Shown: positions 16,232 through 26,011, counted from the first letter of the stretch. The stretch: DNA of 64,000 nucleotides from GCA-003244245 sp963712995 (GCA_963712995.1 CAVQKH010000026.1:496001-560000); one strand, 5' to 3'. Numbers and translations are program-made. Notes: a model not told the origin generated them from the letters alone.

Positions 16232-17612
16232 TCAGCTTCCGTAGACGGCCTTCCAGTCATCGACGTGCATCCGCATCAGCTGGCCCCGCTCGACGTACTC
16301 GGCGACGTTGTTCACCGTCGGGGCATGTACCTGGGCGTCGAACAGGAAGGTGCCCGAGGCCTTGGCGATGTCGAAGAGATCGAAGATGCCGCTGGCTTCC
16401 AAATCCCGGATGACGAAGAACGGCAGGCCGGCCAGCGACGGATCACGGTAGGCCCTGGCGACGTCGATGATGCCGCTGGATTCCTCGTCCTGGGTGATGA
16501 AGCCGGGCTGACCGGAGCTGAACTGCGCCGGGTCGAACCGGGCCAGCGTGGCCAGCGCACCGTCACTGATCCGGTAGGCCAGGATCCGGGACACGTGCGG
16601 GTTGTTACCCGGGTCCTCCTGGATCACCACGTTGCCCTTGCCGTCGACGTCGATGTTGTCCGGAGAGACCAGGCCTTCGCTGCCGTCGAGCAGCAGGGTC
16701 AGCGTGCCGCCCTTCGCCGGGTCCTCGATGTCGTCCCACCGGAGGCGCCACAGCCCGCCGCCGGGACCGTTGCCGCCGGCCGTCGTCACGAAGTAGTAGT
16801 CGTCGGGCCGCTTGGGGTCGAACGCCCCGTCCTCGATCCGGTTGAGGCTGAGCCCCGTGGCCAGAGCCTCGGCATTCTGGTCCGCACCCGACTGGTCCCA
16901 GTCGATCTCGGACAGATCGAACCGGGCCGGCGTGCCCTTGCCGAACGTCGTCCGGAACTGGGCGTCGGTCGAGACCGCCTCGTCAACCAGGTCGGCGACG
17001 AAGTTCCGCCCGTTGGTCAGGCCGGCCTGGTCGACCGGGCTGCCGGCGCGCTGCTTGGTGCCGACGTAAGCCCACAACTGGCCCGCGCCGCCGTCCTCGT
17101 TGCCCATCACCAGGGTGGTGTTGCTGCGGTTCAACGCGGCCAGCGTGTTCTCCCAGGAGAACAACCCGAGCCGGGGCAGTTCGGTGGCCTGACCGTCGGT
17201 GGTCACCGCGAAGTTCCGGCCCTCGTCACCGACCTCCTCGTTGGCGAAGTACAGCTGCCCCCGATAACTCCGAGACGAACGCACCTTGCTGGCCGTGGCG
17301 GCGCACGATGCCCTGACCGGCGTTCAACTCGTGGTTCATCAGGACGGTGACCGTGTCACCCGTGCGGCGGGCACCCAGACCGTCTGGGATGCCGACCATC
17401 TCGTAGCCGTTACCGGCCTTGCCGGCGTCGTCGACCGTGAGCAAGGAGGTGATCGTCACGCCGGGCGCGACGGGCAGTACGTAGGGTGCCGTTGCGCTAC
17501 TCGGTCCAGTCGCGGTAGGCGGCGGTGCCGCCGCGGCGGGGATCGCGGTGAGGATCGAGGCGATGGCGGCAGCGCCGACCACGGCGGACGATCGGCGTCG
17601 GGTTCTGGACAT
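16232..17612 (-). pseudogene. PhoX-family (DUF839) secreted phosphatase, internal deletion and frameshift
   Basis: The start is MSRTRRRSSAVVGAAAIASILTAIPAAAA at 17612, a signal peptide with a twin-arginine-like RRR, fitting Tat export. The first part ends with VTVLMNHELNAGQGIVRRHGQQGAFVSELSG; then the frame changes near 17270 and continues GQLYFANEEVGDEGRNFAVTTDGQATELPRLGLFSWENTLA to VHAPTVNNVAEYVERGQLMRM. In relatives I know, roughly 60-100 residues separate the AFVS and NEE.G blocks, so a segment that includes metal-ligand surroundings seems lost. PhoX enzymes are Ca/Fe-dependent phosphomonoesterases. As given, the gene cannot make an intact enzyme. Confidence 0.75.
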
Positions 17613-17832
17613 GGGCTCCCTCTCTGGTGGCTCACTCGAACGAGTGGACGTGGCCGGTCAGAGCCAAGCCCACCAAGAGGGGAAAGACCCCTCCTCGCAG
17701 TGAGCGAAGGACGGCGCTGTCTTGAACGGCTGACGACCGCGCAGCGCGGTCCTGATTCCGGCCTCGACACGCCGATCGGGGTTTATCGCCGAATCTGCGG
17801 TTGACGCTAGAAAGCCGGATACGGTCCGAGAC

Positions 17833-19030
17833 ATGGATCCGGTGCGCAACCCGTTCGCCCCCGGGGCCGGCCAGCGACCGCCCGAGCTGGCCGGGCGGGA
17901 TCGTGAGCTGAGCGCCTTCGAGGTGGTGCTGGAACGGGTGGCCCGCGGGCGACCGGAACGCTCACTGGTGCTGACCGGCCTGCGCGGGGTGGGCAAAACG
18001 GTGCTGCTCGGCGAGCTGCGGTCGATGGCGATACGCCGCGGCTGGGGCGCAGGCAAGGTCGAGGCCAAACCGGATGGTGGGTTGCGCCGCCCGCTGTCGG
18101 CCGCGCTGCACCGGGCGGTGCGCGACCTGGCGTTGCGCCACCGGGCCCCGGACCGGGTCGAGGAGGTCCTCGGCATCCTCAAGGCCTTCGCCCTACGCGC
18201 CACCCCCAAGGACGCCAAGCTGAGGGATCGCTGGCAGCCGGGCATCGACGCGCCGGTCGTCGCGGGCCGGGCCGACTCCGGGGACATCGAGATCGACCTG
18301 GTCGAGTTGTTCACCGAGGTCGCCGAGCTGGCTGCGGACGTCGGCACCGGGGTGGCGCTGCTGATCGACGAAATGCAGGACGTCGCACCTGATGACGTCT
18401 CCGCCTTGTGCGCCGCCTGCCACGAGCTGTCCCAGTCCGGCGCACCGCTGGTGGTGGTCGGCGCCGGGCTACCGCACCTGCCGGCGGTGCTCAGCGCGTC
18501 GAAGTCCTACTCCGAGCGGCTGTTCCGCTACGTGCGGATCGACCGGCTCGATCGTGCCGACGCCGACCGCGCGGTCGTCGCCCCGATCGAGAGGGAGAAC
18601 GCCACGATCACCTCCGACGCGCTGGACGCACTGTTCGAGACCTCCGGGGGCTACCCCTACTTCGTGCAGGCCTACGGCAAGGCTGCCTGGGACGCCGCTC
18701 CGGCGGCGCCGATCGGCATCCTCGATGTGCAGGTGGCCGCGCCCGAGGCTGCAGAGCGAACTCGCCGTCGGGTTCTTCGGGTCCCGCTTCGAGCGGGCCA
18801 CCCCGGCCGAGCGGGAGTACCTGCAGTCGATGGCCGAGCTCACCGGCGGCCGGGACGAGCCGGTGGGCACCACCCAGGTGGCCGAGGTACTCGGCCGCCG
18901 GGCCTCCTCGCTGTCCCCGGCCCGGGATAGCCTGCTCAAGAAGGGGCTGGTCTACTCCGGGGAACGGGGCCAGATCGCATTCACCGTCCCACATTTCGGA
19001 CGTTTCCTGCTCGGCAGGCTGGTGATCTGA
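17833..19030 (+). CDS. AAA ATPase (ORC1-type, AAA_16-like), frameshifted
   Basis: Start ATG 17833. ELAGRDRELSAFEVVLERVARGRPERSLVLTGLRGVGKTVLL holds the Walker A motif (GLRGVGKT, near residue 52), VALLIDEMQDVAPDDVSALCAACHEL is Walker B, VVVGAGLPHLPAVL a sensor region. The domain ends with YPYFVQAYGKAAWDAA. A winged-helix tail (GFFGSRFERATPAEREYLQSMAEL, VAEVLGRRASSLSPARDSLLKKGLVY) is in the next frame: one base is surplus near 18753. Joined length is about 398 residues. Such ATPases are widespread in actinobacteria with unknown roles, often linked to mobile or defence genes. The shift may be an assembly error. Confidence 0.8.
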
Positions 19031-19120
19031 TCCAGGCGGTAGCCACCCGAATGGGTGAATAGGCGGCGGGTCAACGGATCCATGTAACAGCGCCGTGTCG
19101 CGTGGCGATGACACAGGTAG

Positions 19121-19163
19121 CCCCGTGATGCTGTTGGACCCCCGACCCGGCAGCCTCACGGGG
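19121..19163 (+). terminator. Hairpin terminator after the AAA ATPase gene
   Basis: CCCCGTGATGCTG (19121-19133) pairs with CAGCCTCACGGGG (19151-19163), 12 of 13 pairs, loop 17 bases, followed by CCTTCT. It lies 90 bases after the ATPase stop and before the GroES-like gene. Confidence 0.6.
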
Positions 19164-19227
19164 CCTTCTCATGTCTAGGTACGGGCCGTACCGAGCGCCG
19201 TCAAAGGCAGCACGTACCCTGCTTGCC

Positions 19228-19548
19228 GTGCCTGAAAGCAAGCTCGAGATCCAGATGTTGCACGACCGCGTGATCGTGCGCCTTGTGGGTGAGGACGGCG
19301 AGCGCCGCAGCAGCGGGGGAATCCTGATCCCGGCGACGGCCCAGGTAGCCAAGCGGTTGTGCTGGGGCGAGGTATACGGAATCGGTAACCACGTCCGCAC
19401 TGTGCAGGTCGGTGACCGGGTGCTGTTCAACCCGGACGACCAGTTCGAGGTCGAAATACGCGGGTGCGCCTACCTTGTCATGCGGGAACGGGACCTGCAG
19501 GCGGTAGCCAGCGACCGCACCGAGCACGGAACAGGTCTGTATTTGTGA
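19228..19548 (+). CDS. GroES (Cpn10)-like protein
   Basis: 106 residues from GTG 19228. The chaperonin-10 pattern is recognisable: QMLHDRVIVRLV, then the mobile-loop-like SSGGILIPATAQVAKRLCWGEV, VQVGDRVLFNPDDQFEVEIRG and YLVMRERDLQAV. It is a divergent member, not the main groES, which would sit next to groEL. Its stop overlaps the GTG start of the VanW protein (GTGA), so the two are co-translated; a link between them is otherwise unknown. Similar lone Cpn10-like genes occur in other actinobacteria. Confidence 0.7.
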   Translation: MPESKLEIQMLHDRVIVRLVGEDGERRSSGGILIPATAQVAKRLCWGEVYGIGNHVRTVQVGDRVLFNPDDQFEVEIRGCAYLVMRERDLQAVASDRTEHGTGLYL

Positions 19549-21353
19549 CCCCACCCGACAAGCAGGCGCCGCCCGATCTCGACTCGCCGCCCGATCTCGA
19601 CTCGCTGTTGGACAGCCTGACTCGAACCGACCCCGACCTGCCCACCACGATCGCGCCGATCCCGGCCACTCCGCAACAGAAGCGTCGAGCGCTGCTGCGC
19701 ACCGGGATCATCATCGTCGCCTCGTTCGGGCTGCTGGCACTGGTCTACGGCATCGACCTCGCGACATCCTCCGGCGACGTCCCTCGCGGCGTCACCGTCG
19801 CGGGAGTGCAGGTGGGTGGGATGACGCGGGCCGAGGCCGAACAGCAACTGCGCGAGCGGCTCGAGCCCCGGATGAGCCATCCGATCGCCGTGCAAGCCGG
19901 CGATGTCAACGTCACCCTCGACCCGCGCCAATCCGGCCTCACCCTGGACTGGCCCGCCACCCTCGATCAGGCCGGCAAACAGCCCCTCAACCCGTGGACC
20001 CGGTTGTTCTCGCTGTGGCGGACCCGGGAGGTGGGCGTGATCAGCTCCGAGAACCGGGCCGCGCTCACGGTGGCGTTGCAGCAGCTGCGCAGCCAGACCG
20101 ATCGGGATCCCCTCGAGGGCACCATCCGCTTCGAAGGCGCCCGGCCGATCCCGGTCGAGCCCCGCACCGGCCAACAGCTCGACGTTCCCGCCGCCACCGA
20201 CCTCATCCTCGCGCACTGGATCGGCGGCGTCACCGTCCGCGTGCCGGTGACGACACAACCGGTGGGTACCACGGCCGGCGGGATCCAGGCAGCGCTGCAC
20301 GACGTCGTCGAACCCGCGGTGGCCGCACCGGTCAAGGTCACCGGAGACGGCCGTGACGCCGAGCTCACGCCAGAGGTCATCGCTGCAGCGCTGCGCTTCG
20401 CCCCGGACAGCCGGGGTGGCCTGACCATCACCATCGACAATCCCACGGTGATCGCCGCGCTGAACCGGCAGCTGGAATCGACCCAGCGGCCGGCCAAGAA
20501 CGCCGAGGTCCTGATCCAAGGCAACGCTCCGGTGGTGCTGCCCTCGGTCGACGGACGCGGCATCGACTGGGCGGCCAGCCTGTTCTCATTGCCCGACGTG
20601 CTGCACAACTCCGGAGCGCAACGCACCCTGGCGGCCAGCTACGTCACGCTGCCCCCGACGTTGAGCACCGAGCAGGCCGGCGCGCTGGGGATCACCACCC
20701 AGATCAGCACCTTCACCACCGGCGGGTTCGCCGCCGACTCCGGGCAGAACATCCGCCGGGTGGCCGAGCAGGTCAACGGGGCGATCGTGCGGCCGGGAGC
20801 GACCTTCAGCCTCAACACCTACACCGGCCCGCGCAACGCCGCCACCGGCTACGTCGATGCCGGCATCATCGACCACGGCCGTCCGGCCCGGGGCATCGGA
20901 GGCGGTATCTCCCAGTTCGCCACCACGATCTACAACGCCGCGTACTTCGCGGGCATGACCGACGTCGAGCACAAGGAGCACAGCTACTACATCAGCCGCT
21001 ACCCGGCGGCCCGCGAGGCCACCGTGTTCGAAGGCGCCATCGACGTCAAGTTCCGCGACGACGCCACCACCGGCATCCTGATCCAGACCGCGTGGACCCC
21101 GACCTCGGTCACCGTGACGTTCTGGGGCACCAAACACGTCGAAGTCGAGTCGATCACCGGTCCGCGCACCGACTTCACCGAGCCCAAGACCGAGACGATC
21201 CACGGCCAGCCGTGCAGCGCCACTCCCGGAGCCCGCGGCTTCACCGTCACCGACACCCGAGTGATGCGCGACCCCACCACCCACGCCGAGCTCTCCCGCC
21301 ACACCCGCAAAGTGAAGTACGACCCCATCCCCCACGTCATCTGCGAACCCTGA
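19545..21353 (+). CDS. VanW family protein, membrane-anchored
   Basis: 602 residues from GTG 19545. A short Asp/Pro-rich cytoplasmic tail contains an in-frame duplication (PPDLDS twice) and is followed by one membrane helix (GIIIVASFGLLALVYGIDLA, about residues 46-66). Outside are peptidoglycan-binding-4-like repeats (GVTVAGVQVGGMTRAEAEQQLRERL, LDPRQSGLTLDW) and then the VanW core: NIRRVAEQVNGAIVRPGATFSLNTYTGPR, GIIDHGRPARGIGGGISQFATTIYNAAYFAG and HSYYISRYPAAREATV. VanW proteins are thought to act on peptidoglycan; the mechanism is unproven. Coupled to the GroES-like gene. Confidence 0.88.
   Translation: MTPPDKQAPPDLDSPPDLDSLLDSLTRTDPDLPTTIAPIPATPQQKRRALLRTGIIIVASFGLLALVYGIDLATSSGDVPRGVTVAGVQVGGMTRAEAEQQLRERLEPRMSHPIAVQAGDVNVTLDPRQSGLTLDWPATLDQAGKQPLNPWTRLFSLWRTREVGVISSENRAALTVALQQLRSQTDRDPLEGTIRFEGARPIPVEPRTGQQLDVPAATDLILAHWIGGVTVRVPVTTQPVGTTAGGIQAALHDVVEPAVAAPVKVTGDGRDAELTPEVIAAALRFAPDSRGGLTITIDNPTVIAALNRQLESTQRPAKNAEVLIQGNAPVVLPSVDGRGIDWAASLFSLPDVLHNSGAQRTLAASYVTLPPTLSTEQAGALGITTQISTFTTGGFAADSGQNIRRVAEQVNGAIVRPGATFSLNTYTGPRNAATGYVDAGIIDHGRPARGIGGGISQFATTIYNAAYFAGMTDVEHKEHSYYISRYPAAREATVFEGAIDVKFRDDATTGILIQTAWTPTSVTVTFWGTKHVEVESITGPRTDFTEPKTETIHGQPCSATPGARGFTVTDTRVMRDPTTHAELSRHTRKVKYDPIPHVICEP
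19568..19603 (+). repeat. 18-bp tandem duplication in vanW-like gene
   Basis: GCCGCCCGATCTCGACTC at 19568-19585 is repeated at 19586-19603. It is in frame and repeats PPDLDS in the cytoplasmic tail. Confidence 0.9.
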
Positions 21354-21522
21354 CCCCCTCCTGCCGCCCCACCCCATCCCTGATCATCTTGGCGCCCAGC
21401 AGAGATCAAAATTTTCAGGGTGGTGTCAGTTGGCGGACGTGGAGCGACCGATACCTACTTACCCACATTTAGGAGCGGTACCCACGTAGCCCAGCTTGTG
21501 GGCACAGTGATATTTTTCCCAC

Positions 21523-21798
21523 ATGGGTAACGTCAGTGAGATAGCCCGACTAGACGAGCGGGGCCGTTTGATGCTTCCCGCAGCGCTGCGGCGACGGCTG
21601 CGCTTGCGCCCCGGTGATGAATTCACCATCCGGGAAGAAGCCGACGGGGTGCTGCGGGTGGAAAGCCGCCGGTCGGCGGCGCGGGCACTGATCGGCTTGG
21701 CGGGACGATCGGAGCACCCGGTGGTTGAGGAATTGCGGGCTGAGCGCAGCCTGGAGGCGGCCGCCGAGGAAGCCGACGCAGAACGTGAGTCGCGATGA
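21523..21798 (+). CDS. AbrB/MazE-type antitoxin
   Basis: 91 residues from ATG 21523. EIARLDERGRLMLPAALRRRLRLRPGDEFTIREEADGVLRV is a swapped-hairpin AbrB domain (residues 6-46); the Glu/Ala-rich C-terminus (VVEELRAERSLEAAAEEADAE) would hold the toxin. It overlaps the toxin start by ATGA. The 170-base upstream gap is relatively AT-rich with several TACCCAC/CCCACAT motifs that may be autoregulatory sites. Confidence 0.85.
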   Translation: MGNVSEIARLDERGRLMLPAALRRRLRLRPGDEFTIREEADGVLRVESRRSAARALIGLAGRSEHPVVEELRAERSLEAAAEEADAERESR

Positions 21799-22187
21799 CC
21801 GCAGTCGTGGACGCGTCGGCGTTGCTGGCGTTGCTGTTCGATGAGCCCGGCGCCGAGACGGTCGCCGACGTGATCTCCTCTGGAGCGACCGTGAGCACGG
21901 TCAACCTCGGTGAGGTAGCCACCGTACTCGTCCGCAACCAGCGAGACGCGAACAAGATCTTGGACTCGGTGGTCCAGCAGATCACCGTGGAGCCGTTCAC
22001 CCGCGAGGACGCCCTCGCCGTCGCCACGCTCTATCCCTGGGTGTCTGGTAAGGGCCTGTCCCTGGGAGACCGCGCCTGCCTCGCGCTGGCCCAGCGACTG
22101 CAGGCCCCAGCCGTGACCGCCGAACACGTCTGGGGAGATCTGCACCTGGACATCGCCGTGCAGGTGATCCGCCCACTCAGCAACTGA
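21795..22187 (+). CDS. PIN domain toxin, VapC family (AbrB-paired)
   Basis: 130 residues. TAVVDASALLALLFDEPGAETV carries the first acid and the Glu of a PIN domain; VNLGEVATVLVRN the second Glu; KGLSLGDRACLALAQRLQAPAVTAEHVW the Asp-rich C-terminal site. This is the common VapC type paired with AbrB-like antitoxins and differs from the two VapC proteins on the left of the window. Translation is coupled to the antitoxin. Confidence 0.88.
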   Translation: MTAVVDASALLALLFDEPGAETVADVISSGATVSTVNLGEVATVLVRNQRDANKILDSVVQQITVEPFTREDALAVATLYPWVSGKGLSLGDRACLALAQRLQAPAVTAEHVWGDLHLDIAVQVIRPLSN

Positions 22188-22221
22188 GAATAGCCCCACC
22201 GGCGAGCTGGGTGGTCGTCAG

Positions 22222-22328
22222 TCAGTCGAACTCGCCGTAGCGGACGGCGCTGGTGAACGCTGACCAGTCAGCAGAAGTGAAGGTCAGTAGCGGTCCGGCC
22301 GGATCTTTCGAGTCGCGGACCACACGCC
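22222..22328 (-). pseudogene. DUF397 protein, C-terminal fragment
   Basis: The minus strand encodes GRRVVRDSKDPAGPLLTFT, SADWSAFTSAVRYGEFD and a stop at 22222. VVRDSKDP...W..F...V..G is the hallmark C-terminal half of DUF397 (BldB-related) proteins of about 60 residues. Upstream in this frame is a TGA, and the WR(K/R)SSYS N-terminal half is missing. DUF397 genes usually sit next to XRE regulators, so this may be a relic of another such cassette. Confidence 0.7.
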
Positions 22329-22352
22329 GACCGCTCGGTCATGGCCTAGCGG

Positions 22353-24189
22353 TCAGAAGGCGTCCTCGGGGATGTCCATGAGGGTGTTGTCGGTCGACTC
22401 GACGATGGTGCGCCGGGCGGTGAGCTCAGGGAGGATGTTGCGGGCGAAGAAGCTCGCGGCGGCGATCTTGCCCTGGTAGAAGGCCCTGTCCCGCGCAGTC
22501 ACCTCGCCGGTCAGTGCGGCCAGGGCCACCTCGGCCTGGCGCAGCAGCAGCCAGCCGATCAGCACGTCTCCGGTGCTCATCAGCAGGCGCACGGTCTGCT
22601 GGGCGACCTTGTAGGTCTCGCGCGGGTCCTGCTGGGCCGACGTCAGGAAACCGATCATGGCGCCGAGCATCGCCTGCAGGTCTCCCAGCGCGGTGGCCAG
22701 CAACACTCGCTCGTCCTTGAGCTCACCGTTGTCACTGCCGGCGTCGATGAACGCCTGGATCTCGCTGTTGAGGTGCCCGATCGCCTGGCCACTGTCCCGG
22801 ACGATCTTGCGGAAGAAGAAGTCCTGGGACTGGATAGCTGTGGTGCCCTCGTACAGACTGTCGATCTTGGCATCGCGAATGTACTGCTCGATGGGATAGT
22901 CCTGCAGGAATCCCGACCCGCCCAGGGTCTGTAGCGACAGGGTGAGCATCTCGTAGGCCCGTTCCGAACCCACCCCTTTCACGATCGGCAGCAGCAGATC
23001 GTTCACCCGCGCGGCGAGCGCGGCGTCCTTCGCCGGCCAGCGCCACCGTGTCCTGGTAGGCGGCAGCGTAGAGGTACAGCGCGCGCAGGCCCTCGGCGTA
23101 GGACTTCTGCAGCATGAGCATCCGGCGCACGTCAGGGTGGTGCGTGATGGTCACCCGCGGGGCGGTCCGGTCGCGCAACTGCGTGATGTCAGCACCCTGC
23201 ACCCGCTGCTTGGCGTACTCCAGCGCGGTGAGGTATCCGCTGGACAGCGTCGCGATCGCCTTGGTGCCGACCATCATCCGGGCGTACTCGATCACCTGGA
23301 ACATCTGCGCGATGCCGTCGTGCACGTCACCGAGCAGCCAGCCGACCGCCGGGGTGCCGTGCGCGCCGAAGGTCAACTCGCAGGTGGTGGAGACCTTGAT
23401 GCCCATCTTGTGCTCGACGCCGGTCACGAAGGCGCCGTTACGCTCCCCGAGCTCACCGCTCTCGGTATCGAAGTGATATTTCGGCACCAGGAACAGCGAC
23501 AATCCCTTGGTTCCGGGAGCCGGAGTGATCCCCGGGCCCTCGGGCCTGGCCAACACCAGATGCATGATGTTGTCGGTCAGGTCGTGCTCGGCCGAGGTGA
23601 TGAAGCGCTTCACGCCTTCGAGATGCCACGAGCCGTCGGGCTGCTGGATGGCTTTGGTCCGCCCTGCCCCCACATCCGACCCGGCGTCCGGCTCGGTGAG
23701 CACCATCGTGGCGCACCAGCCTTTGTCAATCATGAATCGGGCCCAGTGCCGCTGTTCGGCGGTGCCGTTGCGGTCTACCACGACGGCCATGCTGGGCCCG
23801 CTCAGGTAGATGAACGCCGCCGGGTTGGCCCCCAGCATCAGCTCTGAGACGGCCCAACGCAGGGTGGCAGGCGCACCGTAACCACCCAGATCGGAAGGCA
23901 GATCGACGCGGTACCACTCACCGTCCCACAGTGCCCGGTACGACTTCTTGAACGCCGCGGGGAGCTCGACGGTGTGCGTCTCGGGATCGAAGATCGGCGG
24001 GTGACGGTCGGACTCGGCGAAGGAATCCGACAGCGGCCCACGGGCCAGCCGATCGACCTCAGCGAGCACGTGGTGCGCGGTGTCTTCGTCCATCTCGGCG
24101 AACGGGCCCATGCCCATGCGATCCTGCACCCGGAGCACCTCGAACAAGGTGAACTCCAGATCCCGGAGATTGCTCTTGTAGTGCCCCAT
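22353..24189 (-). CDS. Acyl-CoA dehydrogenase, FadE5-like, frameshifted
   Basis: Start ATG 24189: MGHYKSNLRDLEFTLFEVL is the typical opening of FadE5-type long acyl-CoA dehydrogenases with an extra N-terminal helix region. GWCATMVLTEPDAGSDVG and ITSAEHDL are FAD and substrate motifs; IEYARMMVGTKAIATLSSGYLTALEYAKQR precedes the active site part; LGGSGFLQDYPIEQYIRDAKIDSLYEGTTAIQSQDFF is the C-terminal signature. Around 23030 one base is surplus, moving VALAG into another frame before KDAALAARVNDLL. Repaired length is 611 residues. It oxidises acyl-CoA in fatty acid beta-oxidation. The break is in a conserved core gene, so an assembly error is likely. Confidence 0.87.
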
Positions 24190-24355
24190 GTCCTCGCTCC
24201 CACCTGTTCGTCACAACCAGCCTACTCGCCGGTAACAACACAATATTACTGACGGGTAACCCGGGCAACTCCGGCATGCCATGGCGTGACCAGGCACACA
24301 CCGACCCCCGTCGTCAAGGATCCGCCGCACCGCCCAGCTTGGCCCGCTCCGGTGG

Positions 24356-25371
24356 TCAGAAAGGGCTGTTGAAACCAGGACGGGAGGAATCGTCGATCTC
24401 GACGGGAGGGACATCGCCGGGGCTGGTGTTGTCTTTCGCGGTGCAGCCGGTGGAGCCGGCGGAGATCAGGATTCCGCGCTGGAGGTGCGGGCCGGAGAAC
24501 ATGTTCTTGCGCATATCGACGTTAGGCCAACGGCGCAGAAACACCCCCTGATCGCCAGCGGTGAGGCAGGTATTGCCGACGAAGATGATCGACCGGGAGG
24601 CAGCGGGGGCATCACCGTTGCCACCCTCATCACCCGTGGCCCTCATGCAGTCTTCCGCGACGTGCTCGCAGCTGTTGCCCACGATCTCGACGTCGAAGGT
24701 GGCCGGCTGGCCGGAGTCGAAGGTCTGGAAACAATCGGGGTGGGCCGAACCTCGCGCGGAGATGTCGCGGATCACGTTGCTGAGAATCCGGTGGCCGTTG
24801 CCGAAAAAACGCACACCGTCGGCGTCGCCGTCATCGACCGGCACCGTGGCGCTCACCTGATTCGGCGTACGGTGATCCGCTGCCCGCTGATGGAGATACC
24901 CGCGGTGGCGGCGTGTATCACGGTATTGGATTCAACCGTCGAGTCGGTGCACGGGGCGCAGATGATCCCGCCGCGCTTCGTGTCCCGAACCGTGTTTTTC
25001 TGCGCGACGATGCCGGTGCCCGCCAGCAGCAACTCACCGCCACCGATGATCGTGAAACCTTGAATGACGATGTGGTCGGCGAGGATGTGGAGCTGATGGA
25101 TGGTGGTCTGCCCGTCCGAGACGAGGCGGATCGGTGCGGTGGGGGAACCGGATCTGACCATGGTCAGATCGACGTCGGCGAGGTCGACACCGGCGAAGCA
25201 GAGCATGTCCCCCGGGACGGCAGCGGTGATTGCGCCGCGCGCCTCGTCGACGTTGTGGATCGTGTAGGTGCAGGGCGGACCGGCGGCGGCGACGCCAACG
25301 GTGACGGTGACGAACCCGGCGCCGAGCAGCGCTGCAGCACAAACCGACACCACGCGGGCCACCCTGGTCAT
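24356..25371 (-). CDS. Secreted parallel beta-helix protein, frameshifted
   Basis: Start ATG 25371 (MTRVARVVSVCAAALLGAGF, a signal peptide ending about VGVAAAG); 25380 is an alternative. The mature part is built of short strand turns (IVIQGFTIIGG, GIVAQKNTVRDT, STVESNTVIHAATAGISISG, HRILSNVIRDIS, VEIVGNSCEHVAEDCM, IIFVGNTCLT, GILISAG), as in pectate-lyase-like right-handed beta-helix proteins. A base is missing near 24866: ITVRR must join NQVSATVPVDDGDADGVRF. About 338 residues when repaired. Target polysaccharide unknown. Several Cys pairs suggest disulfides outside the cell. Confidence 0.75.
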
Positions 25372-25477
25372 CGCCCACAAGAGTAACGCCCAGTAACGCG
25401 ACTAACCCTCTGTACCCACCCAGACACGCGGGCACACCAGATCCCGACCTGGAGCCACAGCATCCTGCGTCCCCCGG

Positions 25478-25768
25478 ATGGGACTGCACACGAGGGCCGC
25501 ACTACTGATCGGCTGTTCTGACTACGAGGACCTGGAGTTCCCGCAGTCGCCTGCACCGGTCCAGGAAATCTCCGCACTCAAACGCATATTCGCCGATCCG
25601 TCGATCGGCGACTTTACAGTAGACACGGTGTTCAACAGGCCCTCAACGGCGGTGAGCGAGCAGATCGAGAGCTTCTTCGCCGACCGCAAGCCCAAGGGTG
25701 AGCCCCACTCGGCCACGTACCTTATCGGCGAAATTCGAGCCGACGGCACCGTGATAACCCTCAAGTAA
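25478..25768 (+). pseudogene. Caspase-like (peptidase C14) N-terminal fragment
   Basis: 96 residues from ATG 25478. RAALLIGCSDYEDLEFPQSPAPVQEISALKRIFADPSIGDF then VSEQIESFFADRKPKG matches the first strands and helices of bacterial caspase-like domains (usually followed by DLLLLYFSGHG with the catalytic His, later DxC). Here the sequence jumps after KPKG to a short unrelated tail (YLIGEIRADGTVITLK), so neither the His nor the Cys of the dyad is present. It looks like an internal deletion of a longer caspase or caspase-NACHT/TPR gene. It could not be a protease as it stands. Confidence 0.65.
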
Positions 25769-25855
25769 GGAGAGCGGCAGCTCGCCGCGGTAAAACGAAT
25801 CCTGCGGATCCCCCGTGAGGTCAGCAGTCCTCGTGATAAATCACACGCTGCGCGA

Positions 25856-26011
25856 TCAGGCCAGCCGCCATATGAGTACGAACACAACGATCAGCGCGAC
25901 GGCCGCCAGCAACAACAGCACTCGACCCAGCATTCCTGCCGGGTCCGACTCACCTGGACGCACAGCTAGACCCGGACTGTGGTGGAGGAGGTGCAGCTCA
26001 GCAGCGCTCAT
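25856..26011 (-). CDS. Small single-pass membrane protein
   Basis: 51 residues from ATG 26011 (MSAAELHLLHHSPGLAVRPG). A short polar N-terminus is followed by MLGRVLLLLAAVALIVVFVLIW, one membrane helix ending close to the C-terminus. I know no family. It lies alone in a region between the caspase fragment and the MetE-like gene. The continuous hydrophobic segment is the main support; no strong ribosome site is visible. Confidence 0.4.
   Translation of the reverse strand: MSAAELHLLHHSPGLAVRPGESDPAGMLGRVLLLLAAVALIVVFVLIWRLA

Noticed and set aside
22353..24189. FadE5-like gene as a true pseudogene
   Set aside because: A single surplus base in an otherwise perfect 611-residue frame, along with similar breaks in other conserved genes, fits an assembly error better; kept as a coding gene with a note.
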